In this document: piece after piece, positions 1 to 12,900 of the stretch
Layout: each line of letters begins with the position of its first letter
Position numbering within the stretch: position 1 is the first letter of the stretch
Origin: Branchiostoma floridae
Taxonomy: Eukaryota; Chordata; Leptocardii; Amphioxiformes; Branchiostomatidae
NCBI RefSeq assembly: GCF_000003815.2
Contig: NC_049980.1
Coordinates: forward strand, 13,872,638 to 13,936,637
Length of the DNA stretch: 64,000 nt
Reading direction: 5' to 3'
Made by a program: the position numbers and the translations under genes
Notes under the pieces: model-generated
Seen by the model: only the letters and a program-made list of their open reading frames with translations
The model's database searches: none
Told to the model about the DNA's origin: nothing

Positions 1-976
1 CTAGAATGTAATGTGTTTGTATAGATTCAAAATGGTTCTACATTTACCTAAGGACCAACTGGTCAATGTGGCCACCTTTTGGTGGTCCCTTAGATAATTT
101 TATAATTTATCTTGTAATCATGCATTAAATCAATATTTTATCATCTATGATTGTACAGTGCACATTTTTTTACCTAGACATCTGCTAATAGTAATAATGA
201 TTTTCTATCAGCAATGCATAGTTTATGCTTGTAAGACAACATACTTCATCAACAAGCTTCTTTCATTCTTGTCAATAAATGATATTTCCTCTCTTCACTG
301 CTTTTCTGGAAATACAGCTCAGATCGGTATGTTTTTGTTGTTGTTGTTGCATGCCACCACTTGTTTGTGCTTAACTCACTCCATGTAGATAACACTGGTC
401 TGTTTAGTATTGTTTCATTTCATCTACATGCACATGCGCAGAGCCCTACATTTTTTATATATACCATAACGTACATGCCAGTTCAGTGCAGTTATTAAAT
501 TCATATAGCACCACTACTATTTTGTAACCATTTGCCAAAGCACCCACAAAAACAGAGCAATCTGACCCATGGGAGGGGTAGTACCTACCAAATGTAGGTG
601 ATGCAGAAATGCAGCAGAATACACCCCAAGAAACACACATTTCAGTGAAAAATGTGCTAGAAGTTGAGAATACGTTTTGTCCACAAACACTGCCAGATGA
701 TAAGAAGGTAAATTCCAATGTTCCAATTCGTATTTTCAAATTTTCAGCATTACTATATGCAATGTACTGGCACATTCTATCTATTCTATAGCCCATGGGA
801 TACAAGGCTTGTGGGATACCATAAGGTACAGTCTAGTTTGAGACAACCATACGGAACATTATGATCTAATAATGAAGGCTCTGGTATGACATGAGAACTA
901 ATTCTTGGATAAGTACATGTATAGATGTGTATCAGTCATTCCCAATTGAAGCAGAATTTGATATGACTCCTTATAG
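1..976 (+). other. IFT172: Intron of IFT172 (partial, 3' part)
   Basis: I found no exon here that continues the IFT172 reading frame. The stretch ends with an acceptor (TTATAG) at 971-976 just before the first recognisable exon. The short open frames (158-388, 609-791) do not resemble IFT172 or any family I know. A weak hairpin is visible at 53-107, where CTAAGGACCA faces TGGTCCCTTAG. The upstream exons, coding for roughly the first 160 residues including the N-terminal WD40 blades, must lie left of the window. Confidence 0.6.
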
Positions 977-3900
977 CACCTCTGGAAAGGGCATCCTGTC
1001 TGGCCATGCTGACGGCTCTATTGTCCGCTACTTCTTTGATGATGAGGGAACTGGAGATTCACAGGTATGACTTACACCATTATAGACTTCAAGGGATATT
1101 GACATGTACTGACCTTCTTTGAATTGTAATGATAATTTTCTGTAAGCTGTTTCAGGATGTAACATCATTACATCAAGTCTCCTGAGTGAAACTATATCAC
1201 AAACAAAATTTGCTTTCAATAATTTTGCTTTCAACATCCAGGTGCCTTTGTTAAGAGCACAACATTGTACATTGTTAGGGATTTGAACCCAGTACCTTTA
1301 TTTTGATTTAGATTTTGAGTCAATACCTTGCTACTTTTTTCTTATAAACCTCTAGTAGGTAAAGCTGAACTTCCTGTAATTTACAGAAAAACAGTTCGGA
1401 ATCCATGTAACTCAGTTACCTTTCCATCCACAGGGAAAGATCTGCACCCACGGGTGTCCTCCGTACGCCCTGGCCTGGGCTGCCAACAGCATCATGGTGG
1501 CGGGATGCGACAAGCGCGTGATCGTGTACGGGAAGGACGGGCGGTCCATCCAGCAGTTTGACTACAGCCGTGATGATGATGAGAAGGAGCTGACCACGGC
1601 TGTGTGCAGTCCCAGCGGACAGTCAGTGGTGGTTGGCAGCTATGACAGGTGAAGTTACCCTTACAGATTAGGCACACTTTTATTCTACAAGGATATCAAC
1701 TGCAAGTTAAAGCTGATATTTTCTCCACTTGGGAAATTTGTACATTATTGAAAAGTTTACAACAACCAGGTAAGTGTAGATCTATGAACAAAATTAGACC
1801 TACATGTACATGTATTCATGAAATAACAAGGTTGTCTTGTACCAGTCAAGTCATAAAGTCAATGGTTTATCAAAGTTTGCACTTTGTCCAAGATTTTAAC
1901 TCTACAATGATCATTACACTAGGCTGCGAGTGTACAACTGGAGCCCCAGGAAGGGCCTGTGGGATGAGGCTAAGCCAAAGGAGATCCCAAACCTCTACAC
2001 CATCACTGCCCTGGCCTGGAAGAGGGATGGGTCCAGGCTAACTGCTGTGAGTACAATGTATATCATTGGTTTGACTGTAATGACTGTATAGAATTGACTT
2101 ATTCAAATGACATTGTAGATTTGTATGTGGTGTATTAGTCACATATATGTATTTGATGGTATCCTTTAATCAAACCTCCTAGTAGTATGATGATATCAGT
2201 GCTGTTTGGAATGACAGTGCCCAGTGCTTATGAATACCTGCAGTTTGACTGCAAACTGCAAGATGGTGCTTTTGTACATTGCTTAGACTTGTGTTTGTGC
2301 CATCATGACAGGGGACACTGTGTGGAGGAGTAGAGCTGTTTGACTGCTGTCTACGTAGGTCCATCTATAAGAACAAGTTTGAGATGACATATGTTGGGCT
2401 AAGTCAGGTAAGAATACAAAACAAACACCTACTGTCATGTTGCTAAACTATTAATTTCAAACAGGACATCTTAAAGAATATGATAGTATATTGTTGTATT
2501 GTTTGTAATGATATGTTTTATTTTCTGCAAAGCTTGGTCATAGAATACCCAGGTGGTCCAATATCTGGACAATTTGCATGTGCCAACATAGCTTGACAGG
2601 TTATGCCAGGTTCCCATGGTGACAGAGAATCGTGTGAGCCCCTATTGGTACTTCTAGGAATAGGAATGGTTTTCTATTGAGCTACATGTATATGGTCATG
2701 AGCTCTTGGCAAGAGGGCCCAATAACTAGCCTCTTAAAGCAAGCAGGATAATTGTGTAGCATAGGCTAGGGTGAGGCTAAATTCGTCTATCGTAACCTGG
2801 GCTTCACTTTCTATTATCTATACTTCCTGTTGGAGAAAGAAGTCATCTCTCAGAAATCACAGCTATGTTACTGGTCCATTGCAGGTCATTGTGAAGAACC
2901 TGTCATCAGGCACCCGTGTAGTCCTGAAGTCTCACTATGGATATGAAATTGAGGAGGTCAAGATCATGGGTAAAGACCGGTTCCTGGTGGCTCACACCTC
3001 CGACACCATCCTCCTGGGGGACCTGAAGACCAACAAGCTCAGCGAGGTGCCCTGGCAGAACACCGGCGGGAACGAGAAGTTCTTCTTTGAGAACGAGACT
3101 GTGTGCATGATCTTCAACGCAGGGGAGCTGACGCTTGTGGAGTACGGAGCCAACGAGATTCTGGGATCTGTCCGTACTGAGTTCATGAACCCACATCTCA
3201 TCAGGTAAATAAGTTCTGGCCTTGATAGTCATTGCAGGTCTTATTCATTTCGAGAACATGATTTTTATATACATTTAATGTACTGATGAATTTGTACAGA
3301 AATGATGCTGACAAACTGAACAGTTAATATCCACTTTCTACTTGTACTGTTGCAGTAGTAACTAACGTAGCAATATTGGTACACTTTGAGTTACCAGTAC
3401 GAGACTGTCAGTACCATGGATTTCATTTACATATAGGTCCAAAATCCTGGTACTATACTACAATAGACCTTCACTCAGACTAAAACAACTTGACTCATTC
3501 CTGCCATGAAGATGAAAATTTAGACTGGACACATGGACCTCTGTACTAGTACATGTACCTGTACCTAATGTTATGTTTGTGTAGGCAGCAGATAGTAATG
3601 TAGTAGAGGTTTCTAGAGACTGAAGATAGGAATGGTTGTGTTTTATCCCCAGTGTTCGGCTGAATGAGAGGTCCATCCAGGGACAGGAGGATAACAAGAA
3701 GATGGCGTATCTGATGGACATGAAGACTATAGCCATCATGGACCTGAACATGGGGTATACCATCTCCTCCATCAGCCATGACTCCAAGATAGACTGGCTG
3801 GAACTCAATGAGACAGGTCGCAAACTTCTCTTCAGGGACAAGAGGATGAGGGTAGGTGTTTGCATGCTTGTTTGATTTGCATAAGTGGTAAACCATCTTT

Positions 3901-6900
3901 TGATGTAGTCAAAGTTCAAAGTTCCTTCCCGCGCCTGATGGCGCATAGGGCAGCGCCCATCTCCGTTTCAGTAGCCCTTGGGCCACACAACGCAATCACT
4001 ACAGCAGAGGGCTAGTCCACTGGTAGTGGTGTGTGTTCAACTTCCATACTCTTTCCCGAATGCTGAGTGCTAAGCAGAGAAAGAAGCATGTACCATTTTT
4101 AAAGTCTTTGGTATGACTCGGCCGGGGTTTGAACTCACGACCTACCGAATGCAAGGAGAACACTCTACCCACTAGGCCATTGCACCTTTTGATGTAACAC
4201 ATAGAAAATACAAGGCTTAGTTTGTAATAAGACTGGACTGTAAATTTGAATGAGCTAAGGAAAGCTTTGTATGTTTCCTTACTTCAGGCCCTTCAGTGTT
4301 CAGAAGAATCTCATGTCTACTAGTGAATACAGGTGTTTGAAAATATGCTTTACCAGATACTGACTGTTTTCTTGTCCCTTTGCAGCTGCACATTTATGAC
4401 CTGGAGTCTCAGGTGAAGACCACCATGCTGAACTACTGCTCCTACGTGCAGTGGGTCCCCAACAGTGATGTGGTGGTGGCTCAGAACAGGGGAAACCTCT
4501 GTGTTTGGTACAACATTGATGCACCAGAGAGGGTCACCATGTTTCCCATCAAGGTAGTTATCATTAGTGCAATAGTGGCACATAATAGTACTCCACCGAT
4601 GCTCAACAGTTGTGTGTGTCAGTGGTGAGAATGATCAGTGTGTACGCTACCAATGTTGTGTCTGTCCTTGGTACTGAATGGTGTTTTATGTTCTTATGAT
4701 GTTGAAGTCTTGTAGAAACTTTGTATTTTTCTATATATCCCTTAAGTTTATAGAATAAGAGACTCGATGTTGATAGTGTCTGTTTTCATGAATAGACAAG
4801 TCGACACTGAATATAGAAGTCAGGTGGTAAGTCATTTACTATGTTATACTTTTTACCTTACCCCTTCCAGGGTGACATTGTTGACTTGGAGCGTAATGAA
4901 GGTAAGACAGATGTGATAGTGAATGAAGGCGTCACCACCATCTCTTACACACTGGACGAGGGACTGATTGAGTTTGGGACAGCCATCGATGATGCAGACT
5001 TTCCAAGGTTAGTCTTTCCACCAGGACAGAAATAGACTTACTCCTTCATACTTTCTTGATCAAAATATTACTAAGCCACTTAAAGCATGCACCCCTGATT
5101 TGAGTTAACTGCCGGACCTGGTAAGCTGCCGGACCCGGTAAGCTGCTGGACCCGGTAAGGCGGCAGATCCGGTAAGCTGCCGGACCCGGTAAGCTGTCGT
5201 ACCCGGTAAGCTGCCGGACCCGGTAAGCTGCCGGACCTGGTAAGGCGGCAGACCCGGTAAGGCGGCAGATCCGGTAAGCTGCCGGACCCGGTAAGCTGCC
5301 GGACCCGGTAAGCTGCCGGACCCGGTAAGCTGTCGTACCCGGTAAGCTGCCGGACCCGGTAAGCTGCCGGACCCGGTAAGCCGGCAGATCCGGTAAGCTG
5401 CCGGACCCGGTATGTTGCCGGACCCGGTAAGCTGCCGGACCCGGTAAGCTGCCGGACCCGGTAAGCTGCCGGACCCGGTAAGCTGCCGGACCCGGTAAGG
5501 CGGCAGATCCGGTAAGCTGCCGGACCCGGTAAGCTGCCGGACCCGGTAAGCTGTCATACCCGGTAAGCTGCCGGACCCGGTAAGCTGCCGGACCCGGTAA
5601 GCTGCCGGACCCGGTAAGCTGCCGGACCCGGTAAGCTGCCGGACCCGGTAAGCTGCCGGACCCGGTAAGGCGGCAGACCCGGTAAGGCGGCTGATCCAGT
5701 AAGCTGCCAGACCCGGTAAGCTGTCGGACCCGGTAAGCTGTCGGACCCGGTAAGCTGCCGGACCCGGTAAGCTGCCGGACCCGGTAAGTTGCCGGACCCG
5801 GTAAGCTGCCGGACCCGGTAAGCTGCCGGACCCGGTAAGCTGCCAGACCCGGTAAGGCGGCAGACCCGGTAAGGCGGCAGATCCGGTAAGCTGCCGGACC
5901 CGGTAAGTTGCCGGACCCGGTAAGCTGCCTTACCCGGTAAGCTGCCGGACCCGGTAAGTTGCCGGACCCGGTAAGCTGCCGGACCTGGTTAATTCCAGAC
6001 CTGGTATGTTACCTCACTTGGTAATATGCCGGACCCAGTAAGCTGCCGGACCCGGTAAGCTGCCAGACTCGGTAAGCTGCCGGACCCGGTAAGCTGCCGG
6101 ACCCGGTAAGCTGCCAGACTCGGTAAGCTGCCGACCTGGTCAGGTACCGGATCCGATAAGCTGCCAGATTCAGTTTCGTGACAGATCTGGTTAGGTACAG
6201 CCTTTTATAAATGCCACCTTCCTGTTTTTCCCAGAGCTGCAGCTTTCCTGGAGTCCCTTGAGATGTCCTCTGAGACAGAAGCCATGTGGAAGACCCTGAG
6301 TAAACTGTCCCTGGAGGCTCAGCAGCTGCACATTGCAGAGCGCTGCTATGCTGCCTTGGGAGATGTAGCCAAAGCCAAGTACCTGCAGGATGTCAACAAA
6401 CTGGCTGAGAAGGCTGCAGAAGACATGGTGAGGGGCTGTTGTTTAGACCGTGTGATGAGTCATCAAGTTTGATACAGGGAACTTGACTTGTTGTTTATGT
6501 GCTGTTTTAACCAGTCAACATACAGGATGATAATTTTCACACCTTTCCACAGAGGCTGCAACCTCTGAGCAACCAACAGCTTGACAAGATCACTCAATGC
6601 ATTGGACAAGGAACAGATTTTTGTTTTGCCTTTTTTAAAACTTTTGCACCTTGTACCATGTTCCAATCATTAAATGAGAGGTTACCTGATCAAATTTCGG
6701 CTGCTCAGTAGTTGCCCAGGGATCTCTGTCTAGTGAAAGAAGGGGCTTACAAATGAAGTAAAAGGCGTTAAATGCATAAAAGTTATACTTTGCACTGTAA
6801 TGGAAGTTCTGAAACTCTCTCTAACACAGGGAGGTGATGGTATGGACCACTATGTGGTGCGTGCTAAGCTGGCCATGCTGGACAAACAGTTTGGTCAGGC

Positions 6901-9900
6901 AGAGGCCATCTACCTGGAGCAGAATGAGATTGACAAGGCCATGGAGATGTACCAGGAGCTGCACAAGTGGGACGAGTCCATCTCCGTGGCTGAGGCAAAG
7001 GTACACAGGATGTGCTGGGATTCTTCTCTCCTAACAACTGCTTTGTTTAACCCTTCCGCTGCTGGATAAAGTTCATTTGCTTTTAAGGATTTTAGGTCTG
7101 GTCTCATTGAGATGGTATTGAGAGTGTTTGTGCTGGCAGATGTATCATAAGACATAATTCTGATCGCCTGTCAGTATCCAAATCTCAAATTTGGTTACAG
7201 TGTTGTCAGTGGCACTATTTCTATTGCCATGTCATCTGTAGATGAACTTCAAACTGCTGGTCTGATCCCTTTAAGAAAGATATCATAGTACTCGTAACTA
7301 CAATCTTATGTTGTACTGTTTGTATATATGCAGCACCACCCAGAGCTGGAGACCCTGCGCAGGAACTACTACCAGTGGCTCATGGACACCAACCAGGAGG
7401 AGAAGGCTGGAGAGGTCAGTAACAAACACTGGTCTAGTTTTGTAGGTGAAGTCAAATCTGGATTTTTTGGAAATTTTTTTCACTTGCATTCTTCAGGCAT
7501 TTGAACAACAACTTTTTTCAACCATGCTTTCCAATGCTTATTTTCAATAGTTTGTAGGCTGATTAGCAATGTTAAAATTGCTGTCCTTGGTACTGAATGG
7601 GTGCTGAATTTGAAGAACAATTTATTTTCCTACAGGCTTTTCAATTTTGATTTTCTATAGTTTGTAGGCTGATTAGCATTGGTAAAACTGTTGTCCTTGG
7701 TGCTGAATGGTTTTCGTCTGGTCAGACATTTGTTTCATTCCTATGACAACAGAAGATTATTGATCTTTATGAAATATTTCCTTGCAAAATATTTAGTTTT
7801 TGTAAATATCTTGCTTTAGTGGAAGTTTCTTGCTGATTGTTTCTCAATAATTATGCAAATGACATCCAATCTATATCTCTATGTTATCTATATATGGTGA
7901 TTCACAGGAATTGAGATAACCTTTGACCCGTTATATCTACAATTCCTGTCAGTGACACCTACGATTTCTAGTCACTCTGATACGTAGTGAGACATGCCTA
8001 GCATATAGAATAATTGACTATGTACAGCAGCACAGTCACACAGGCGGGCGAAAATAATGCCTCCATTCATGGATATAACAAATTCCTGACCAGGGAAAGG
8101 GTCCATGTTGACATTCTAACATCCTGACATTGCAGGTGAAGGAGAACGAAGGAGACTACATCGCAGCCATTAACCTGTACATGAAGGCAGGGTTACCAGC
8201 CAAGGCAGCTCGGCTGGTCACCAGTCACGAGGAGCTGCTGTCCAACACTGACCTGGTGTCCAGGATCGCCAGCGCTCTCATCAAGGGAGAGTTCTATGAG
8301 AGGGTGAGTCTTAGAGATGGATCTACAGGGTTGGTACATGTAGGCCCCGCTGTTTTTGTCACAGTGGTAGGGTTGAATGCTGTAGGAAATAACATACCCT
8401 GGGAAAGGAAAAACTCACATTGTCATTTATGTGCGCTCAGATCCAGCCATATGATAATGTTTGTTATTAATTGGAAAAAAATACTGAAAACTTTGTGATT
8501 CATTACATTTTGTATGCTTTTTTGTTGAGGGTTGCACACTACCTGGGCTTGGTGATCGCTTATCGACCATTTAGCACCCCAAATTATAATTAGATATAGG
8601 TAAATCATAATTAGATTATAACTACATATTGTTGATAGATAATGTACTAAACATGAAATGTTTCTATCCTGTAGGCTGGAGACATGTTTGAACAGATCCG
8701 GCAGAACCAGCGCGCCCTGGAGTGCTACCGTAAGGGCCACGCGTACCGGCGTGCCGTGGAGCTGGCGCGGTCGTCCTTCCCTAACGAGGTGGTGCGTCTG
8801 GAGGAGGAGTGGGGAGACTGGCTGGTCGCACAGAAACAACTGGACGCTGCCATCAACCACTACATCGAAGCTGGGTACATACAATATTGTGTATTATAGT
8901 GGTTAGCTATTGGCAGTGTGTGTGTAAACATTATATCCATTGTATAACTGAAGCTAGATTTATTATTATAACATTCTTTTTATGAACTGAAGATCCAAGA
9001 TTGTACAGTTTCCAAAATAGTATCTCTTGTAACTGTATCCCAAGTCTTTTAAATCTGGAACAGTTAACCTCTTTCAGTACTGTTTCAGTACAGCAACTGT
9101 ACTACAGAATTCTTTCAATTGCAGTTAAAACACTGCAGCTGTATTGCAGCAATACCTCCTTCTCTCTTCTAGAAGTAGAATCCATCACTTCAAGTCCTAA
9201 ACGTGGATAAAGCTATTTTCTACTTTTGTTTTTACTCAGCTGCTCACTGAAGGCCATAGACTCTGCCATCCAGTCCCGCCAGTGGAACAAGGCTGTACAG
9301 ATAGTGGAACTGCAGGATCCGTCTGTAGCAGCCAAGTACTACTACAAGATAGGCCAGCACTATGCCTCCATACAGGAGCTAGAGGTAAGGAAGACAATGT
9401 CAGAAGATTAAAGAAATGTCTGTGCCAAGTCTTAAGTCTTAACATTTTGAAACTGCACCTTCATAGACTAGATTGGTTCAATGGCTAAATGAGTAGAGTG
9501 TTTACCTTAAATTCTGTAGGTCTTGAGTTCAATCACCAACTGAGTCGTACTTTAAAAATGGTACATACTGCTTCTCTACGTATCAATCAGCATTTGTAAA
9601 GAGGAAAACCAGTAGGCCTATGAATATATTGCCTTCAGTTCCTTTTAACTAAGATATTTCCCTTCCTGATGCCCCTAGACTGCAGAGCGGTTCTTTGTGA
9701 AGTCAGGCCACACTAAGGAAGCCATTGAGATGTACACATCCTCTGGCAAGTGGGAGGCTGCACACAAGGTGAGGCAATCATCGATGTACTTATGTGTCCA
9801 TAGAACCTTATAATTTGAACATTATCATTCATGTATTACTGTTGTTAGAGTAAGATTGGAATATATATATCTTTCATAATATGCCCTGTAGTTTGGTGTA

Positions 9901-12900
9901 GTCAACTGTTCCTAAAACATGGATTGTATTTTTGTCCATGTTGCAGCTGGCCATGACATGTATGAAGCCAGAGGATGTGGCAGTGTTGTACATCACACAG
10001 GCACAACAGCTGGAGTCTCAGGGTCGTTACAGGGAGGCAGAGAGGTAAGGACTCAGAAGTCTGGAAACCTTTTTATATGCCAGTTTTGTACATGTAGTTA
10101 AGCGCTTATCAACAAGCTTATGATCAGTCCTCTGATCCTTCTTCTCAAGATCTAATGACTCGAAGTCTAATATGTCATGTCCTCTCAATTACCAATTGAT
10201 AATCACACGTGAACTTTCATTGGAATGTCTGTAAACGTATTATGACATATTGTGTCTTGTGACATATCTGGGCTGTGATAAATGTTCCATATATACATTG
10301 CTTTTCAATTTCACATTAGATTTTGTTGAATAGCATTTGTGGGATTGCTTCAGCCAAACTCTATTGACAAAAAGTCAGAGGATGAATCCCTTGGTACCCT
10401 CTGACTCTGATTTTTTTCAGGACCACAATCATCAATTAATTTTCCTAGGCCTTGGCAGGATGTCAGGCTTTTGTTGACACTATACTTACCGTTTCTCCCA
10501 GGTTGTATATCACAGTGGATGAGCCTGACCTGGCCATCACTATGTACAAGAAGCTGCGTCGCTATGACGACATGATCCGGCTGGTCCGCATGCATCACAA
10601 GGACCTTCTACAGGACACACATCTCCACCTGGCTAAGGTATGGCTTCTTCGGGCCTTGCTTTTGTTATGAAATTTTGCACATTGATTTGTTCAGTAAATG
10701 ATGCATTTGTCAGGTTGCAATTTGGCAGAATTTCTTTTTCTGAGATCCTGATCAGAATCTCTTTCAACAGATATCACCATCAAGATGCTAGAAATATGTC
10801 AGGGTGGTCTCCCATTCATAAATCCTGAGTTTCAAGTCAAACCATTAATCTGCAGAATTGTCAATTCTGACAGAATGCAGTCACTACCCTGACAACATTT
10901 TCTGTCAAACCAGAAGCATAATGTTTGAGACAAATTAGAAAGAATTGGTATGCTTTCTGAATCAACCTACCATTTAACTTCTGAATCATTATTTTCCTGT
11001 CAGACAAAACGGATCAAGGCAATTTGGTGTTTTGACTTTGAATACTGTTTGCTAAAAGAAGTTGAAGTGATCTCAATCCACAGAAAGAATGTTAACCCAG
11101 TCCATTGCAGTCAGCTGAAGATAATCTGTGAATAATCAAGGCTAGTGAATGACTTGAAGAGATACATCCTTGTACCTTTCTCTGTGTGTCCAGGAGCTCG
11201 AGAGTGAGGGTAACTTCCGGCAGGCTGAGCACCACTATCTGGAGGCCAAAGACTGGAAGTCAGCCGTCAACATGTACAGGACTAACGACATGTGGGATGA
11301 AGCATATAGGGTGGGTCCTTGTACTTATCCTCTCAAACTTTTTATATGGGAGAACTTCCAACTTGAAGTTTCTCTTCATTTATGTGGTTTGAATACTTAG
11401 TGGCCTTGAAACCATTGTTGGGAGTTAGTTGTGAAAGATGTCATCTGCTGTTGGCAGTTGGTGGACAAGGTTGGCTGATAGTCTTTAAAAGGTTCTGAAT
11501 GTGTGATGGGGACTTAACTTTGAACATATCATAATTGTTATCCTTCTGTAGCACACAAAGCAGTCAATAAACATTAATTGTTGCCTTTCAAAAATCATCC
11601 ATGCTGCCTGAAAGTCTGTGTAATGTATTGTAACATTGGCCAATAAACCTGTCTTGCTTAGGTTGCCAAGTCTCATGGCGGCCCAAATGCTTCCAAACAA
11701 GTGGCGTACCTGTGGGCCAAGAGTCTGGGTGGAGACTCTGCAGTCAAGCTGCTCACCAAGTTTGGGCTGCTGGAGGCTGCAATAGACTATGCTGCTGAGA
11801 ACTGGTAGGGACGGCTTTTGTACATACGTATATGTTGGCTATTCTGAAGTGAAGTATATTTAGTATATTCAGTGCAGGGGCCTGGGGTGATAAAAGTTGG
11901 CTTGGTCCTCAGTGCTTTTGTGAAAGAGTATGCCATGGAGTTGAAAATGTACCTGTGACTAGCCCCCTACTGTAGTGTCATGTGTCAGCCCAAGGCCATG
12001 GAGATAGGCACTGCCCAGTATGGGGAGGATCTTTAAACTTTTCACTTCAACTTAAGGGTGTACGTGTACATCTAAGAACAGCTCTATGTAAAAAAATGTA
12101 GGATGCGTTACTTACATGATCATCATTGTAAAAGTACTTGCTAGAATTTCTTCATTATTTGCTATGTACAAGTAGCAACTCCTAAGTGCAACATAAAGTA
12201 ATACAATTTGAAAGAATATTGTATTTCTGAATGACTCATGGTATATCTCTGTTATTTCTTAACTAAGAACATATTTGTGAGTCAGATTATTATCAATATT
12301 ACCCTTAGCATAGTTACTAAACCCAGGGTTTCTCCCACAGTGCCTTTGACTTTGCCTTTGACCTTTCCCGGACTGCAATGAAGAACAAATTACCAGAAAT
12401 CCACCTGAAGCATGCCATGTATCTGGAGGATGAGGTAAGATGATCCTTTAAGGACTAACAGTTAATTGCTGGGAACAAAAATTGTTCAAAGATTTCTGAA
12501 AAAAAATCATTATTACCAGAGTGCCCTAAATTGTTCCCCTTTCCATCACTATCACTTCAAATGTTTTGTGTTTTGTAGAATTTTTGTCCAAGAAACTATT
12601 CATGTACCAGTCTTCTTTTTTGTGACATTTCCACTTTTCTCTGTGTTTTGTTTTCTGTGACAGGGCAAGTTCAAGGAGGCAGAGGCAGAGTTTGTCAGAG
12701 CAGGAAAACCCAAGGAGGCTGTGTTGATGTAAGATGTGCTTTTAAAGCAGTTCATTACACGAAGAATTAATTTTAATGTTACTGACTTTTGAAAATTAAT
12801 ATTGTGGTATACTTACACTTAATACAAATTACATTCTTATTGACAATCAATGGTACAGTCACATATTGCATCAAAATTTTATGATTGGTTTGATTAATAG

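Noticed and set aside
2906-3232. 108-codon ORF on the - strand
   Set aside because: It mirrors an IFT172 exon (2885-3204) whose + strand reading is unmistakable.
5105-5557. 150-residue repetitive ORF on the - strand ([15 protein letters not shown]-type units)
   Set aside because: It is a by-product of the 17-bp minisatellite, which has no stop on that strand and cycles through three frames. It lies antisense in an IFT172 intron with no start context or splice sites.
5109-6165. Resemblance to a CRISPR array
   Set aside because: Units are contiguous 17-mers without spacers, in an animal intron. The same applies to the 16-bp arrays at 44816-44912 and 45617-45697.
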